Source: Plotosus lineatus
Lineage: Eukaryota > Chordata > Actinopteri > Siluriformes > Plotosidae
Direction of reading: 5' to 3'
DNA: 64,000 nt
NCBI GenBank assembly: GCA_024760905.1
Contig: CM045733.1
Coordinates: 26,388,501 to 26,452,500 of the forward strand
Shown: piece by piece, positions 45,501 through 56,640 of the stretch
Position numbering within the stretch: position 1 is the first letter of the stretch
How the letters are laid out: every line of letters starts with the position of its first letter
The notes under the pieces: generated by a model
Told to the model about the DNA's origin: nothing
The model's input: only the letters and a program-made list of their open reading frames with translations
The model's database searches: none
Made by a program: the position numbers and the translations under genes

Positions 45501-47560
45501 GTGCGAAAGGAACCTGCACAGAAGAGGTCTGTGAAAGTGTGGACCGAGGAGACCAACGAGAGCCTTAGGGACTGTTTCCAGACCACAGACTGGAGCATGC
45601 TCTGTAACTCCTTTGGTGATGACATCGACGGCCTCACACACTGTATCACTGACTACATGAACTTCTGCGTGGACAGCACCGTGCCAACACGGAGAGTACG
45701 GTGCTTCTCCAACAACCACCCATGGGTCACCCCTGAGCTCAAAGTCCTCCTGAACCAGAAAAAGAGGGCTTTCATCTCGGGGGACAGAGAGGAGCAGAAG
45801 AAGGTCCAGCGTGAGCTCCAGTGGAGGATCAGGAGGGCAAAGAAGGACTATGGGAAGAAGATGGAGGAGAAGCTGGCTCAGAACAACGTGCGGGACGTCT
45901 GGAGAGGACTAAAGACCATGTCTGGATTTGGGCAGAGTGTCAGAGGGACAGCTGATGGTGACCAGCGCTGGCCGGATGAACTAAACTGCTACTTCAACAG
46001 GTTTGATTCTCCCCCCTCCCCTCTGCACCCCTCCCGTTCCCTCCCCTCTTCACACGTCTCCAGACCAGCTGTCACCTCCCCTCCCCAGGCCAACTTCACT
46101 TGACTGCTACAGCCCGACAGACACATCCCCTCCCTCTGCAGCCCACCCCAGCCCCCTCTCCCTCACATCAGACCTGGTGAGGAGACAGCTGAGGCGACTA
46201 AATCAGAGGAAATCTGAAGGACCTGATGGCATCAGTCCCAGGCTGCTGAGGACCTGCGCAGACCAGCTCTGTGTGGTACTATGCTACCTGTACAACCTGA
46301 GCCTCAGCCTGGAGAAGGTTCCTGTCCTATGGAAGACCTCCTGTGTGGTTCCGGTTCCCAAAACAGCACAAGCGAAGGAACCAGCCCACTACAGACCTGT
46401 CGCCCTGACCTCCCACCTCATTAAGATCATGGAAAGGCTCCTCCTTGAACACCTCCGCTCTATGGTGAGCCCCACCCTAGACCCGCTGCAGTTTGCCTAC
46501 AGGCCCAACATCGGAGTAGAAGACGCCGTCATCTACCTTCTGCAGCGGGCACTCACCCACCTGGAGATCGCCGGCAGCGCTGTGAGGGTCATGTTCTTTG
46601 ACTTCTCCAGCGCCTTCAACACCATCAGGCCAGCGCGCCTGCGGGGGAAGCTGGAGGACGTGGGAGTGGACGGGCATCTTGCTGCCTGGATTATTGACTA
46701 CCTTACTAACCGTCCACAGTACGTGCGGCTGTGCGGCTGTAAGTCAAAGGTGGTAGTCTGTAGCACGGGGGCACCGCAGGGCACCGTCCTCTCACCCTTC
46801 CTTTTTAACATCTATACCTCGGACTTCATATATAACACAAACAGCTGCCACCTCCAGAAGTTCTCGGACGACTCCGCCATCGTGGGCCGTGTGTCAGAGG
46901 GGAACGAGCTGGAGTACCGGTCGGTCATCGTTGACTTCGTGGACTGGTGTGAGCGCAACCACCTGTGCTTGAACACTAGGAAGACGAAGGAGATGGTGGT
47001 CGACTTCAGGAGAAGCACTCAAACACACACACACACACACATTTACTAGTGAACATCCAGGGACAGGACATTGAGACAGTGGACAGTTTCAAGTACCTGG
47101 GTGTTCACCTTAACAATAAACTGGACTGGTCCCACAACACCAACGCCCTGTACAAGAAGGGCCAGAGTCGCCTCCACCTTCTGAGGAGACTCAGGTCCTT
47201 CGGCATATGCAGACCTCTGCTCAGGACATTTTATGACTCTGTGGTAGCCTCTGCAATCCTCTCGCTGCCATCTGCTGGGCCCGGGCAGCACAGGCGGGAC
47301 AGAAAGAGACTGAACAAGCTGGTCAGGAAGGCCAGCTCTGTCCTCGGCTGCCCACTGGACTCTGTGGAGGAGGTGAGTGAGAGGAGGATGGTAGCAAAGC
47401 TCACATCCATCCTGTTCAACAGCTCTCACCCACTGCACCAGACTGTAGAGAGCTAAGCAGCTCCTTCAGTGGGACGACTGAGACATCCTCAGTGCAGGAA
47501 GGAGGCGCTACCGCAGGTCGTTCATTCCACCGCTGTCAGACTGTACAACGCCACTTTGTA
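45501..47560 (+). pseudogene. L2-like LINE reverse transcriptase, broken
   Basis: Contains CFSNNHPWVTPELKVLLNQK, RKSEGPDGISPRLLRTCADQ, SCVVPVPKTAQAKEPAHYRP, MFFDFSSAFNTIRP (catalytic Asp), GAPQGTVLSPFLFNIYTSDF, LQKFSDDSAIVG (FADD motif reads FSDD) and FKYLGVHLNNKLDWSHNTNA. One frameshift lies near 46090. A second coincides with a (CA)n run at 47025-47041 in place of a short QTHTPL-like stretch. Another is near 47270 where CWGPGS should be. A C-terminal RKERYRRSFIP-like motif is reached in a shifted frame. Confidence 0.85.
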
Positions 47561-47906
47561 ACTGTCTGTGAAAATACCGGTTATGTGCAATAAAAACCCC
47601 GCACTTTAATCAACCACATCTACCCCACTGACTGTGAACCATATCAACCCATCTACTCTGCACTCAGATACATTACACTTTAATATAGGCCAGTCTATAA
47701 AGTTGCTCCATTCTTTTCTTTTATTGTTTATTAATTTATACTATTATGTATCTATTTATTTATTTACTTATATAATATATGTATGTGTGTATGTTCGTAC
47801 TTGTATCTATTTTTGCACCCCCTACTGATAGTACCTCAAGAGCCTGTAACAGTGAATTTCTCCATTGTGAGATTAATAAAGCTGTATCTTATCTTATCTT
47901 ATCTTA

Positions 47907-48562
47907 TTAATCTCACAATCGAGAAATTCACTGTTACAGGCTCTTGAGGTACCATCAGTAGGGGGTGCAAAAATAAATACAAATACAAACATACACACAT
48001 ACATATATATCATTAAGTAAATAAATAAATAGATACATAAATAGTATAAATTAATAAACAATAAAAGAAAAGAAGGGAACAGCTTTGTAGATTGGCCTAT
48101 ATTCAAGTGTACATGTATCTGAGTGCAGAGTAGATGGGTTGATATGGTTCACAGTCAGTGGGGTAGATGTGGTTGATTAAAGTACACGGGGTTTTTATTG
48201 CACATAACCGGTATTTTCACAGACAGTTACAAAGTGGCGTTGTACAGTCTGACAGCGGTGGGAATGAACGACCTGCGGTAGCGCTCCTTCCTGCACCGAG
48301 GATGTCTCAGTCGTCCACTGAAGGAGCTACTCAGCTTCTCTACAGTCTGGTGCAGTGGGTGAGAGCTGTTGACCAGGATGGATGTGAGCTTTGCTACCAC
48401 CCTTCTCTCACTCACCTCCTCCACAGAGACCAGTGGGCAGCCGAGGACAGAGCTGGCCCTCCTGACCAGCTTGTTCAGTCTCTTTCTGTCCCGCTCTGTG
48501 CTGCCCGGGGCCCAGCAGAGGGCAGCGTAGAGGATTGCAGAGGCTACCACAGAGTCATAAAA
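47907..48562 (-). mobile_element. Inverted, 5'-truncated copy of the same LINE
   Basis: Reverse complement of the region 47227-47876 with high identity (3' UTR and the RT C terminus). On the minus strand it encodes VVASAILYAALCWAPGSTER, KRLNKLVRRASSVLGCPLVS and RYRRSFIPTAVRLYN. It is joined tail to tail with the plus-strand LINE at the (TATCT)n run, with no spacer. Confidence 0.88.
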
Positions 48563-48564
48563 AG

Positions 48565-48795
48565 CCCTGACTTGTTATTATAAGCATTTATAGCATTGAA
48601 TTTGTATTTAGTAATATTATATACACATATACATGTACTGTACGTATACATCAGTCAAAAGGGGTCGATCCTACTTCGGCGAGCTGTCCAGGGTGTACTC
48701 TGCCCTTGCCTAGAGTTGGCTGAGATGGGCACCAGCCTTCCCGCAACCCCAATTAGGATCAAGTGGTTAAGAAAATGAATGGAATGAATGATCTT
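48565..48795 (+). mobile_element. MITE fragment followed by SINE tail L
   Basis: TTGTTATTATAAGCATTTAT ... GTCGATCCTACTTCG is the interior-to-end part of the CAGGGATCC-family MITE. At 48679 it switches to SINE tail L (GCGAGCTGTCCAGGGTGTAC ... TTAGGATCAAGTGGTTAAGA) with AATGAATG. Confidence 0.75.
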
Positions 48796-49660
48796 TATAC
48801 TTAACATTTGTTTGTGTCAGGTTCATTTCCTCAGGATTCAAATCCATGACATCCACTGAGCTTGAACCCAATAACTATTTCAATATTTACTGCATGGGGA
48901 AAAGCAGAGTTGTATAGTTAATTTTTTACATATTTTAACCATTAAAAGGTCAGCTGAGTACAATGCTGGGCCAAAACTTATTTCAGTTTCTGTCGTATGA
49001 GGCGACATCTCGTCCTGGATGGAATGTTAGCTCACCACGTTTTACCTTTAATTTTTATCGTTTATTTTTCATTTCAATGCATGACAGTTGTGACACCACT
49101 TGCTCTAAGTGACTGTGACAAACTCTAAGTCTACTTGTACAATGCTTGAGTCATTTACTCCAAAGATAAGATTTAGACTGTGTCATTCCCGTGTAGAATA
49201 TACTATAGAATAATTCCCACTTCACAATATGTTGCAAAAATAAAAAGCCTCATAAAATCTTTTTCTAATGAAAACACGTCTCTTTGACCCAGTTACTTAA
49301 CCCACTAACTGAATAGTTTTAGCACTGGAGAATTGTGCCACCTATCACTGTTCATTACAGGAGATCCAACAAACATAGTGTTATTTTTGTGACTTTTAAC
49401 CAGAAATCTTCTGAGCTGTTTATGTACAAGCAGCCTCTGCCCTACAGAATCCTTCCTTCTGGTGAAATAGTAATTATGGAATTGCAGACATACCACCTTA
49501 CAATAAACTGACAGCATAAAACCCCTGTAGTAACTGAACTCTCACAAGTCTGGCACATCCGTGAGGGGTTCTGGAAGGAACATATACAGGGAATACATCA
49601 TTAGTATGGCATCTTAACTGTGTAGTTGTAAGACACCAAAAATATTGAATTGAATATATT
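48796..49660. other. Non-coding, no assigned element
   Basis: No exon, element end or notable repeat recognised. Confidence 0.45.
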
Positions 49661-49674
49661 CAATAATGAATAGA

Positions 49675-50017
49675 AGGGCAGTGGTGGTCTAGTGGTATAA
49701 GGCGCCGGATCGCTGATCCAAAGGTTGGGGGATCGAGTCCCACTCTCCACAAGGTTGTCACTGTCCTTATGGACACTAACTGGGTTATCAAAGGCCGGCC
49801 ATGTCTGTCACTGTCTATGGTGTGAGGCATGTAAAAGAACCATTGCTGACTTTTGACAAGAGTAGGCTGCAAAGCCGTCAGCGTGTTTCCGCCCTGCGAT
49901 GGCCTGGCGAGCTGTCCTGGGTGTACTCTGCCCTCGCCCTGAGTTGGCTGGGATGGGCACCAGCCTCCCTGCGACCCTAATTAGGATGAAGCGGTTACAG
50001 AAAATGAACTGAATGAA
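49675..50017 (+). mobile_element. SINE-A with tail L, well preserved
   Basis: Head GGGCAGTGGTGGTCTAGTGG with GGATCGAGTCCC, body GTAAAAGAACCATTGCTGAC, complete tail L. 14-bp duplication caataatgaataga at 49661-49674 and 50018-50031. The usual poly-C is replaced by TCCTTATGGACA. Confidence 0.9.
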
Positions 50018-50059
50018 CAATAATGAATAGACAGGAAAAGATCATCCAAAATGCCCCAA

Positions 50060-50640
50060 GTTAAGATTTCATAAAAACTGTGCAATATGGAACAGCCAAT
50101 TATCCGAACTTGCATGTATTTGGACTGTGGAAAGAAACCTATACAAACCCTGGAGGAAGATTCAAACTTCACAAAGAAATGCCCTGACTGAGTCCAGGAG
50201 AGAAACTCAACACCTTGTTTGTTTTGAAGCCAACATGCTAACCACTGTGTGAATGTCTTCTGTCTTCCTTTCGGCTTTTTCCCTTTTACTCGGGAGTCGC
50301 CACAGCGAATCATCTGATTCGCACGTTTGATTTGGCAGAGGTTTTTACATCGGATGCCCTTCCTGTCACGACCCTTTTTAGCAAGGGACAGAAACATGCG
50401 GACGACTTTGCAGCTACTCTTTACGAAAGTCAGCAATGGTTCTTTTACATGCCTCTCACCATAGACAGTGACAGACATGGCCCGCCTTTGATAACCCAGT
50501 TAGCTGCACTGGGGGGGACAGTGACAACCTTGTGGAGACCAACCTTTTGGATCAGCGATCCAGCGCCCAATACCACTAGACCAGCACTGCCCCGAACCAC
50601 TGTGTGACTGTCCCGCCCAATTAAATCTAATTAAATTATC
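50060..50640 (-). mobile_element. V-SINE, reverse, interrupted by SINE-A
   Basis: Central and head complement at 50090-50256 (TTTGGACTGTGGAAAGAAAC ... CATGCTAACCACTGTGTGA) continues after 50595 (ACCACTGTGTGACTGTCCCGCC). Tail mostly lost. Confidence 0.7.
50257..50594 (-). mobile_element. SINE-A with tail Z, nested in V-SINE
   Basis: Minus strand: head CGGGGCAGTGCTGGTCTAGT, body, tail Z (AAGGGCATCCGATGTAAAAA, TGTGGCGACTCCCGAGTAAA). Perfect 13-bp duplication aaccactgtgtga at 50240-50252 and 50595-50607, extending to 17 bp with one mismatch. Confidence 0.88.
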
Positions 50641-50955
50641 GCACAAAAAGATCAAAGTGACGAAAAAACCCCAAAACAAAACAAAACAAAACAAAAACTT
50701 AAAGAGCTCTGCTCTTGGAGTTTCTAATAGTCAAGTTATAATCTTCTCTGGCAAGATTGGCTTGCTTGTCTTTATTCCACCTTTCTTTTTTTAACCATTC
50801 ATCAACTTAGTGAGGTGATAAGCAGTAACACAAGCAGGCGTGAATGGAAGCAAACCAGCAGTCTCTGTAGAAACTGTGGCGTTTCACCGCTGTAAAATCT
50901 CTTTCAACATCGGAAATCCCGTAATGTTTTTTCCTTAACCAAGAAAACATTTTAA
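50641..50955. other. Non-coding, no assigned element
   Basis: Includes short (AAAAC)n at about 50674-50696. No exon recognised. Confidence 0.4.
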
Positions 50956-50967
50956 GGCATTCTTTGT

Positions 50968-51320
50968 TCAGCTCAGTTAATTTTCTGTAACCGCATAATC
51001 CTAATTAGGGTTGCATGAAGGCTGGCGTCCATCCTGGCTGACTCCGTGCGAGGGCAGAGTACACCCTTGGACAGCTCGTCAGGCCATTGTAGGGCAGAAA
51101 CAGGCTGGCGACTTTGCAGCTACGCTTGTCGAAAGTCAGCAATGATTCTTTCATATGAACCTCACACCATAGACAGTGAGAGACATGGTCGTCCTTTGAT
51201 AACCCAGTTAGCTGGACTGGGGCGGGGTTGTTCAGTGACAACCTGTGGTGAGTGGGGCTTGAACCCCCAACCTTAGGATCAGTGATCCAGCACCTACTCC
51301 ACTAGGCCACCACTGCCCTG
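50968..51320 (-). mobile_element. SINE-A with tail L
   Basis: Complement of tail L, body and head (ending CCACCACTGCCCT). Perfect 12-bp duplication ggcattctttgt at 50956-50967 and 51321-51332. Full length. Confidence 0.88.
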
Positions 51321-51332
51321 GGCATTCTTTGT

Positions 51333-52140
51333 AGCATCTATAAATAAATTCCACGGCTATGCAGATTATTTGGGGTCCGAAATTTGACCCAGGACATGAG
51401 ATAAGCATTGTGCAGTATTGGGATCGAACATTGTGCTCAGAAATCACCAAACGACTATATGATGTAATCATACTGGACAAATGTGCATACGCATATAAAT
51501 AGCTTGTTAGCCTGCGTAAATAGCTTGTTTTCACCACTGAGAGGCGTCTCAGCATGGAAAAGATTCCTACAGAGACCGACCTGTGTTTCTTTATCTCAAA
51601 AAGCTACTGTGTAAACTTTCACTGTCTAACCTGCATCTTTTCTTGGACTCTGCTGTAGCGATCCTTTCGGTGTGTGTAGTAGATTATCACGTGGGCTACA
51701 GAGAAATAATGAGCAATTCATAAATAAACCTCATAGTAATGTCAGAATATTTAATTCATTACAACAATATTCACAAGGTCATTATAATTTAATTAACCCT
51801 GAACCCGCAGTCCAGCTAACTGGATTATCAAAGGCCGGCCATGTCTCTCGCTGTCTATCTATGGTCTTTTGTCTAAAATCTTTTATTTTGAAAAGCGACA
51901 AATTCTCTCGGTTACATGTCGGTCATTTGAGCACTAAAATGTAATCCACAAGGTAACAGCGTGTGAAAAGAGGCGAGTTGGACATGTTTCAAACAAGAGC
52001 GGGGATTTTAGGTGAGACTGAGCCTGAGTCTTCATTCTCCCAACTGGTGCACCATCAGCTGTGTTTTTTTTTTTCAGAAAAGTTCAAGGTCTACTTCCCA
52101 ACCAACTTTATTTCAGGTGTTGAAAAATAACATTCATGGA
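51333..52140. other. Non-coding with one SINE-A body scrap
   Basis: At 51805-51870 the text CAGTCCAGCTAACTGGATTA and AAAGGCCGGCCATGTCTCTC matches a SINE-A body piece. No exon recognised. Confidence 0.5.
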
Positions 52141-52143
52141 GTG

Positions 52144-52147
<4 letters not shown>

Positions 52148-52230
<83 letters not shown>

Positions 52231-52283
52231 TCTAATAATAATAATAATAATAATTCTCACAATAATAATAATAATAATTTATA
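52148..52283. repeat. Mirrored (TTA)n-(AAT)n repeat
   Basis: (TTA)n at about 52148-52196 passes directly into (ATA)n at 52197-52278 with TTCTAA and TTCTCAC interruptions. The two halves are complementary and can form a long hairpin. Confidence 0.92.
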
Positions 52284-52292
52284 TAAATGAGA

Positions 52293-52569
52293 TTTCCTTT
52301 CGGCTTTTTCCCTTTTTCAGGGTCACCACAGCGAATTGATTGGCACATTTGATTTGGCATAGGTTTTTACGTCGGATGCCCTTCCTGACTCAACACGCTG
52401 ACGACTTTGCAGCTACTCTTTACGAAAGTCAGCAATGGTTCTTTTACATGCATGATACACCATAGACAGTGAGAGACATGGCCTGCCTTTGACAACCCAG
52501 TTAGGTGCACCATGGGGACAGTGACAGCCTTGTGGGGACTCGAACCCCCAACCTTAGGATCAGTGATCC
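52293..52569 (-). mobile_element. SINE-A with tail Z, head truncated
   Basis: Tail Z complement CCTTTCGGCTTTTTCCCTTT and GTCGGATGCCCTTCCTGACT, then body, then GGGGACTCGAACCCCCAACC and GGATCAGTGATCC. The part containing box A is missing. Confidence 0.82.
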
Positions 52570-53500
52570 TTCTTGTATAAACTATGCATTTTAAACACTT
52601 TTGAGATGTCAATTAGACATAAGTACTTAAAAAAATTCCATGGGTTGAGAAAGAGTGGGGGGGGGCTTCACCTCCCCCAGCACCCTGGACTACACTGTAA
52701 AACTATTGGCCGTTTCCAAGTTTTGCACTCCAGTTTTATAGATGCTTGTCCTGTGTTATATTTTGGACCATAAATGTTCGGTTGTCTGAGGCCTTTCTGT
52801 GTGCACATTACATACTTTCTTCATGCGGCCTTACTAAGAGTAACTTGTGAGGTGAGTGTTCAGGGTGTCATTCAAGGGCCAAACAGTGGCAGGCTGGTGG
52901 TACTGTGGCTAAAACCTCAACCTTCTGATCAATTACTCAGAGTCTTAACCACTGAGCCGCATCCGCACATCTATGTGGGTTCCCTCTGGGTTCTCTTTCT
53001 CCTCTAAAAACATGCAGATTCACTTAATGCTTCTCCTGTCAGTTTGTAGTGTCACCAGCTCACCCATGGCCCCCCATGGATACGAGGCATAAAATCATTT
53101 AATTTTGCTATTAATATTTGATTGAATATTGATTTCTGAAAGCGTTTCCTTTCTACCCACTTGGAGAGTACGGACTCCCAGTCTGACCAGCTTAACCTTT
53201 AATGTGCTAACTGGGAGCAAATAGCTGGTCAATTTTGCACCGAGATAAAAACAAACTCTCCTGAATTTTAAACGAATTCTATCCAGGTGTCTCTTCTCTC
53301 AGGATGTTTGGAATATATACGTTTTTATAGCAGCATGAAAAGATTTTTAATTGTCTGCTATTTTTATGGTTTACTGAAAACTACAAAATTCACAGAGCGT
53401 CATTGTATTTGCTGAAGGCCTGGTGGTGGAAGCAGACAAATTCTACATTATGACCAGCTGGTGGCAGCCTAAGCTTATCTCTCCTTCTCCCCCACCCACC
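52570..53500. other. Non-coding, weak V-SINE-like scrap
   Basis: At about 52970-53040 CATCTATGTGGGTTCCCTCT and AAAAACATGCAGATT weakly resemble a V-SINE centre. Otherwise nothing assigned. Confidence 0.4.
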
Positions 53501-53502
53501 AT

Positions 53503-53503
<1 letters not shown>

Positions 53504-53540
<37 letters not shown>
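53504..53540. repeat. (CA)n microsatellite
   Basis: About 18 CA units, not at a recognised SINE junction. Confidence 0.92.
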
Positions 53541-53546
<6 letters not shown>

Positions 53547-53778
53547 CTTCGAAAATAACTTGTGTCGGAAAGGTTATCTTTGTCCTCAATAAAGAAAACA
53601 GCATGAATAAGAGTATACAAGAAGGTTCTAAGACTGTTTTTTGGGATACAAATATATTTTTCAAAAATTACAGAAAATACTTAGAAACAATATATTTTTA
53701 CATTTCAAAATTTTGTGGTTTTTTTTCTATATCCTAGGAAATACAGTACTGGTAATACTGTACTGGGAATATTGGTTC

Positions 53779-54117
53779 TGTCGGGAGCAGCAGAATCGTG
53801 TAGTGATTAGCATGTCCAGCTCAAAGAAGGTCCTGGTTTTTAGCCTCGGGCTTCGGCGTTCCTGTGTGGCGTTTGCTTGGCTTTCTCTGGGTACTCCAGT
53901 TTCCTCCCACAGTCTAAAGACATGCACACATCAGCCAACCTGACTGTTCCAAATTGCCCCTAAATGTAGATGTCAGTTAGAATGGTTGTATTTGTTTCCT
54001 TGTGATGGTGAAGCAAACTGTTCAGGGTGTACCCTACCTTTACCCAGTGTCAGCTGAAATAGGCTGCAGCCTCCCCGTGACCCTATTAGGATTAAGCGGT
54101 TTGGTGAGTGAGTGAGT
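53779..54117 (+). mobile_element. V-SINE with tail L
   Basis: Head GTGTAGTGATTAGCATGTCC, central TCCTGTGTGGCGTTTGC and CTCTGGGTACTCCAGTTTCC, tail L (GTTCAGGGTGTACCCTACCT ... CCTATTAGGATTAAGCGGTT) and (GAGT)n end. Confidence 0.82.
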
Positions 54118-55061
54118 GATGATGGTACCATGGGTAATATTGCCCAACTGCTTGAAAAGATGTTAGCAGCTCAATCCAGAAAGTGTTTCTTAACCATTGG
54201 ACCAGCCAAAACAAATACTGAACGGTTTCCGGTCTCAGACACCAGCAGGGTCTCACTGGACCATTTCTTCTTAGCGCATCTACAGCGTTGACGCCCTCAG
54301 CCCAGAGATCCTTCCTGCCCTCATGGCTCCAGTTTCTTTGCTTGACTTTGATGGAGCTGTAGATAGTGGGGGGTGTTTCCCAGGTGCAGAACTCCTCCCA
54401 CATATAAATAATTGAAAGAACTTGCTCTGTTATATCAGCTTCACATATCATTGAGAAGCTGCTCTGCTTCCAGTAAACACTGGCTTTGAATATAACAGCG
54501 TATACAGACCTTACCAAAGAAAGTTGAGTAGCAGTTTGGCCACCAAACTCAACAGATATTTAACCATATTAAATACATCTTGGCAATATGAGCCATGTGT
54601 TGGCAGTCTTGTTAAGAAAAGTGCCCTTTCGCCAATGTTGGCCAACTTTGTAAAAGGACGACTAACATAGCGACCCAAAATAGACAATGGGGTGATGTCA
54701 GTTTACTACGTGAAACAGGAACTAGGTCTGTGGTTCATGTCACTGGACATAGACAATAAATGTTCGTGAAGTCAGGATGGTTGGAGGGGATTTTACAAGT
54801 TTTACAAGACTGAAACTACATATGCTTCATCTAATATTTCCTTTATCTGAAGAACAATACCAGTGACATTGTGAATTTGCAAAAGGTACACAAAGCTTTA
54901 CAGAGACAAAAGAATGTTGTACACCTGTATACATTCTAAGGAGTCTCGTATTAATACAACAGCAGATCCAAATAGAAAAACTAAGCCAATTGAATAAAAA
55001 AAGCAACTTATCTAAAATCAGCTACAAAGGGTGTTTGAAATAAACTTACTGTATATTAATA
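54118..55061. other. Non-coding, one unexplained open frame
   Basis: A 141-codon minus-strand frame (54092-54517, with KDLWAEGVNAVDALRRNG) has no domain that I recognise and no splice context. It is left unassigned. Confidence 0.4.
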
Positions 55062-55073
55062 CAATAGGGGCCA

Positions 55074-55377
55074 GTGGTGTAGTGATTAGAGTGCTGGGCT
55101 TATGATCGGGAGGTTGTGAGTTCGAATCCCAGTTAGACCCCCACTGTGCTAAGACCCCTGGGCAAGGTCTCACCCACAAGTGTGCCTCTGTTCAGCCAGC
55201 AGTATAAATGGGTACCAGTAAAATATACTTGGAAGATAATCTGTGATGGACTAGTGTCCCATCCAGCAGGAGTTCAACTCCTAGTCGCTTCACGCTATGG
55301 AAACCGGGAATAAGCACCGTCCTGATTGAGCCACTATGGCTCGGGTGTAAAAAGCCCAATGGACTTTTTTTTACCTT
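55074..55377 (+). mobile_element. SINE-C copy 2
   Basis: CCAGTGGTGTAGTGATTAGA, GAGTTCGAATCCC, GGGCAAGGTCTCACCCACAA, TATAAATGGGTACCAGTAAA, AGTGTCCCATCCAGCAGGAG and GGGTGTAAAAAGCCCAA. Perfect 12-bp duplication tatattaataca at 55062-55073 and 55378-55389, proving retroposition. Confidence 0.88.
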
Positions 55378-55415
55378 TATATTAATACAGTATAATACAC
55401 AGATCTCATTCTTTC

Positions 55416-55545
55416 ATTCATTCGTTTTATGTTCGTGCTTAATCCTAATTAGGGTCACGGGGAAGCTGGCACCCATCCCAGCTGACTCCAGGCGAGGGCA
55501 GAGTACACCCTGGACCGCTTGCCAGGTCATCGCAGGACCCCTCTT

Positions 55546-55620
<75 letters not shown>
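55416..55620 (-). mobile_element. SINE tail L with long CA expansion
   Basis: Tail L complement (CTTAATCCTAATTAGGGTCA ... GCCAGGTCATCGCAGGACC), then CT-rich text and (CA)n at about 55558-55619. Head and body are replaced by the repeat at 55621. Confidence 0.75.
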
Positions 55621-55622
<2 letters not shown>

Positions 55623-55813
55623 GCAGTGGGCTGCTACACACTACAATGCCCGGTGAGCAGTTGGGGGTTAGATGCCTTGCTCAAGGGCACTTCAGCCATG
55701 GAAGGCGCAGCTGGCGCTGCCAACCACCACCTATTTCTCCTACTGGTTCTGTGGTCGAACCAACAACCAGTCCCAAAACCACTTATCTAAACTTTAGACC
55801 ATGGCTGCCCCCA
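55621..55813 (-). mobile_element. Another tRNA-headed repeat, reverse
   Basis: GTGCCCTTGAGCAAGGCAT-type text and, at the right end, the complement of a tRNA-like head (TTTAGACCATGGCTGCCCCC). Distinct from SINE-A, V-SINE and SINE-C. Confidence 0.6.
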
Positions 55814-55992
55814 TGATTGTCATGATGCACTCTTGCTCACCTCAGGATGTCAATATCCTCCCCATGCAACAGTCATTGGCACTCATGAACAGTAGTAAGC
55901 AAATGGTTTCAGAAAGACATTGTAGTTGATTCAATGTTGTTTCCAAGAGATAACACTGCATTTGAAATGTATTTAATATGTCTGTTAAGTAC

Positions 55993-56640
55993 AGAATGGC
56001 GGCGCAGTGGTTAGCATGTCCACTTCACAACAAGAAGACCTGGGTTCGATTCCCAAGTGCAGGCTTTTCTGTGTGGCGTTTGCATGTTCTTTCCGTGCTT
56101 GCGTGGGTTTCCAAAATCCAAAAACATGCACGGTTGTTGAATTCTTCAATTCACTTAACCCTTAAAATCCGAGGATGTCGTTGGGGCACCTTCATGGCGA
56201 GACTTGGACTGATTTGGCCTGGCAGAACCCATCCCTCTCCAGGTCGTAGAAACACGAAATCACTCTTTATGAAAGTCAGCAATGGTTCTTTTACATGAAC
56301 CTCTCACCATAGACAGTGAGAGACATGGCCGGCCATTGATCGCCCAGTTAGCTGCACTGGTGGGGACAGTGACAACCTTGTGGGGACTCGAACCCCCAAC
56401 CTTAGGATCAGCGATCCTGCACCCTAACCACTAGACCGCCACTGCCCAGTTGGAGAGTTGGATGTTCCAAATTTCCCCTTGGAGTGAGAGTGAGTATGAA
56501 TGGTTGTATATGTGTTGACCCTGCAATGGTCTGGTGATCTGTTCAGGGTGTACCCTGCTTTCAGGGCCAGCCGAGGTGGGTGCTCGCTTTCCCAAGACCT
56601 TAATGATGATTATGCGGTTTAGACAATGGATGAATGAATG
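55993..56640 (+). mobile_element. V-SINE split by a SINE-A copy
   Basis: Head AATGGCGGCGCAGTGGTTAG and central GCGTTTGCATGTTCTTTCCG up to ACATGCACGG at about 56134. It resumes at GTTGGATGTTCCAAATTTCC (56456) through tail L (CTGTTCAGGGTGTACCCTGC ... AATGAATG). Confidence 0.82.
56143..56448 (-). mobile_element. SINE-A with tail X, nested in V-SINE
   Basis: Minus strand: head TGGGCAGTGGCGGTCTAGTG, body with GTAAAAGAACCATTGCTGAC, tail X (GACCTGGAGAGGGATGGGTT, GTCTCGCCATGAAGGTGCCC, CAACGACATCCTCGGATTTT). Second copy of this tail in the window. Confidence 0.85.

Larger units (their letters stand above)
44461..47906 (+). mobile_element. Near full-length L2-like LINE, broken ORF
   Basis: About 3.4 kb. 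It starts TTCAAGATGGCGCCGGGTGA, a typical LINE 5' start. It carries an endonuclease, RT and 3' UTR with GTGCAATAAAAACCCCG, and ends in AATAAAGCTGTATCTTATCT with (TATCT)n at about 47884-47906. Compared with other LINEs here it is the most complete. Inactivated by several frameshifts and stops. Confidence 0.85.

Noticed and set aside
54092..54517. 141-codon minus-strand frame (contains KDLWAEGVNAVDALRRNG)
   Set aside because: No recognisable domain, no splice context, partly overlaps the end of a V-SINE; too little to call a gene.
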